Source: Pseudomonadota bacterium (GTDB lineage: Bacteria > Pseudomonadota > Gammaproteobacteria > Steroidobacterales > Steroidobacteraceae). Taken from it: 6,450 nt of DNA. The stretch covers positions 1 to 6,450 of the forward strand of contig JAJXWE010000102.1 of the NCBI GenBank assembly GCA_021781775.1, written 5' to 3'. Numbering within the stretch: the first letter of the stretch is position 1; every line of letters starts with the position of its first letter. A model generated the notes under the pieces. It had not been told where the DNA came from. It worked only from the letters and a program-made list of their open reading frames with translations, and made no database searches. Positions 5,883-6,450 of the stretch are shown here, piece by piece. A program made the translations under genes and the position numbers.

Positions 5883-5891
5883 TGCTATGGT
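5883..5891 (+). promoter_or_regulatory. Possible extended -10 promoter element before the desaturase gene
   Basis: TGCTATGGT has the extended -10 form TG-N followed by TATGGT (four of six against TATAAT) in an AT-richer patch of a GC-rich region. No -35 hexamer is visible at the usual distance. A transcript from here would have a leader of about 35 nt before the ATG at 5932 and would exclude the ATG at 5887, which lies inside the element. Confidence 0.25.
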
Positions 5892-5931
5892 TAATGGGTC
5901 GCAATTCATCGCCGCACAGCGGCCCTTTGCC

Positions 5932-6450
5932 ATGCCGAAGTCATCCGCACCGGTCCCACAGTCGGTCGAGACGGCCCCGCCGATCTGGACCAATATCATA
6001 TTGTTTTCGTTGACATTTTTGGCTGCCGCCGTGCTCGTGCCCTGGTACGGGATCGTGCACGGCTACAGCACCGCGGCCTGGGTGCTCCTCGGAGTCTTCC
6101 TGACGGCGAACGAGCTGTCGATCACGGCGGGCTACCACCGCCTGTGGGCGCACCGTGCCTACGAGGCCCACTGGAGCCTGCGGGCGGTCTATCTGGTCTT
6201 CGCCACCATGGCCCTGCAGAACAGTGCCTGGAACTGGTGCAGCGGCCACCGCCGTCATCACCTGAATGTCGACGACGAGCAGCTCGACCCGTACTCGGCG
6301 CGGCGTGGCTTCTGGTTCTCGCACATCGGCTGGATGGTGCGCGAGTACCCGAGCGGCAAGTCTGACTTCAGCAACATCCCCGATCTGCGCCGCGACCGCA
6401 TGCTGGCGTTCCAGCACCGGTACTACCTGCCGCTCGTGCTGCTGACCAAC
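5932..6450 (+). CDS. Membrane fatty acid (acyl-CoA/acyl-lipid delta-9-type) desaturase, N-terminal part (3' end outside window)
   Basis: This is the first 173 residues of a membrane di-iron desaturase that introduces a double bond into saturated acyl chains using oxygen and an electron donor, adjusting membrane fluidity. After a short polar N-terminus come membrane segments at about 20-38 and 47-66, then the first histidine box HRLWAH (69-74, HX4H) in ITAGYHRLWAHRAYEAHW, a further hydrophobic stretch (about 83-96), and the second box HRRHH (106-110, HXXHH) in SGHRRHHLNVDDEQLDPYS. FWFSHIGWM (127-135) is also characteristic of the stearoyl-CoA/OLE1-like group. The third HXXHH box should lie beyond the right edge; full length is usually 300-400 residues. 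The ATG at 5932 puts the homologous region about 17 residues in; an in-frame ATG at 5887 would add 15 residues. Neither has a strong Shine-Dalgarno. The stretch 5989-6021, coding the first membrane segment, is AT-rich with codons such as ATA, TTG and TTT that are uncommon in the neighbours. Confidence 0.92.
   Translation, partial: MPKSSAPVPQSVETAPPIWTNIILFSLTFLAAAVLVPWYGIVHGYSTAAWVLLGVFLTANELSITAGYHRLWAHRAYEAHWSLRAVYLVFATMALQNSAWNWCSGHRRHHLNVDDEQLDPYSARRGFWFSHIGWMVREYPSGKSDFSNIPDLRRDRMLAFQHRYYLPLVLLTN

Noticed and set aside
5887..5931. In-frame ATG at 5887 as the desaturase start
   Set aside because: It has only a weak GGA upstream, adds 15 residues without family support and lies within a possible -10 element. 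It is not excluded, only less likely.
6010..6015. A perfect TTGACA (-35 consensus) inside the desaturase gene
   Set aside because: No -10 hexamer follows at 16-18 nt, and the bases simply encode part of the first membrane helix.
1..6450. Search for a new multigene system, mobile element, RNA gene or defence island
   Set aside because: All long open regions are explained by seven recognisable chromosomal gene families, and the gaps are at most about 230 nt with no tRNA-like or repeat-array structure.

Overview
The window looks like ordinary chromosomal DNA of a high-GC gammaproteobacterium. It is GC-rich throughout (about two thirds G+C by eye). Its genes are MotA and MotB of the proton-stator type, a Kup potassium transporter, an AspC/TyrB-family aminotransferase, a BBP2-type outer-membrane barrel and a membrane fatty-acid desaturase. 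Protein style points to a high-GC group such as Nevskiales/Solimonadaceae or a Xanthomonadales relative, but the genus cannot be fixed from the sequence alone.

Layout, left to right. (1) 1-620 (+): the C-terminal 205 residues of a Kup potassium uptake protein, cut by the window edge. (2) 662-1189 (+): folA, dihydrofolate reductase, 41 nt after kup and possibly cotranscribed. (3) 1183-2379 (-): a class I aspartate/aromatic aminotransferase, converging on folA with a 7-nt overlap of the 3' ends. (4) 2380-2578: a 199-nt divergent intergenic region with a convincing sigma-28 (FliA) promoter pointing at motA, plus two weaker inverted repeats. (5) 2579-3445 and 3445-4452 (+): motA-motB, overlapping by one nucleotide, encoding the proton-channel stator of the flagellar motor. 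(6) 4453-4681: an intergenic region that opens with a short terminator-like hairpin. (7) 4682-5794 (+): a secreted outer-membrane beta-barrel (porin) of the BBP2 type. (8) 5795-5931: an intergenic region holding a perfect 14-nt palindrome. (9) 5932-6450 (+): the N-terminal part of an acyl-lipid/acyl-CoA delta-9-type desaturase, cut by the right edge.

Only motA and motB clearly work together: MotA4MotB2 units form the stator that couples proton flow to flagellar rotation. The FliA-type promoter ties them to the late flagellar regulon, although no other flagellar gene is visible. The remaining genes (potassium uptake, folate reduction, transamination, outer-membrane permeability, membrane-lipid unsaturation) are functionally separate.

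I see no tRNA, rRNA, CRISPR array, insertion sequence, phage or defence gene, and no candidate for a new multigene system. The points worth a second look are small: the sigma-28 promoter, the unusual motA leader, a G7 tract early in motB, a 23-bp near-identical repeat shared by the folA 3' end and the aminotransferase gene, and two unusual active-site positions in the aminotransferase.
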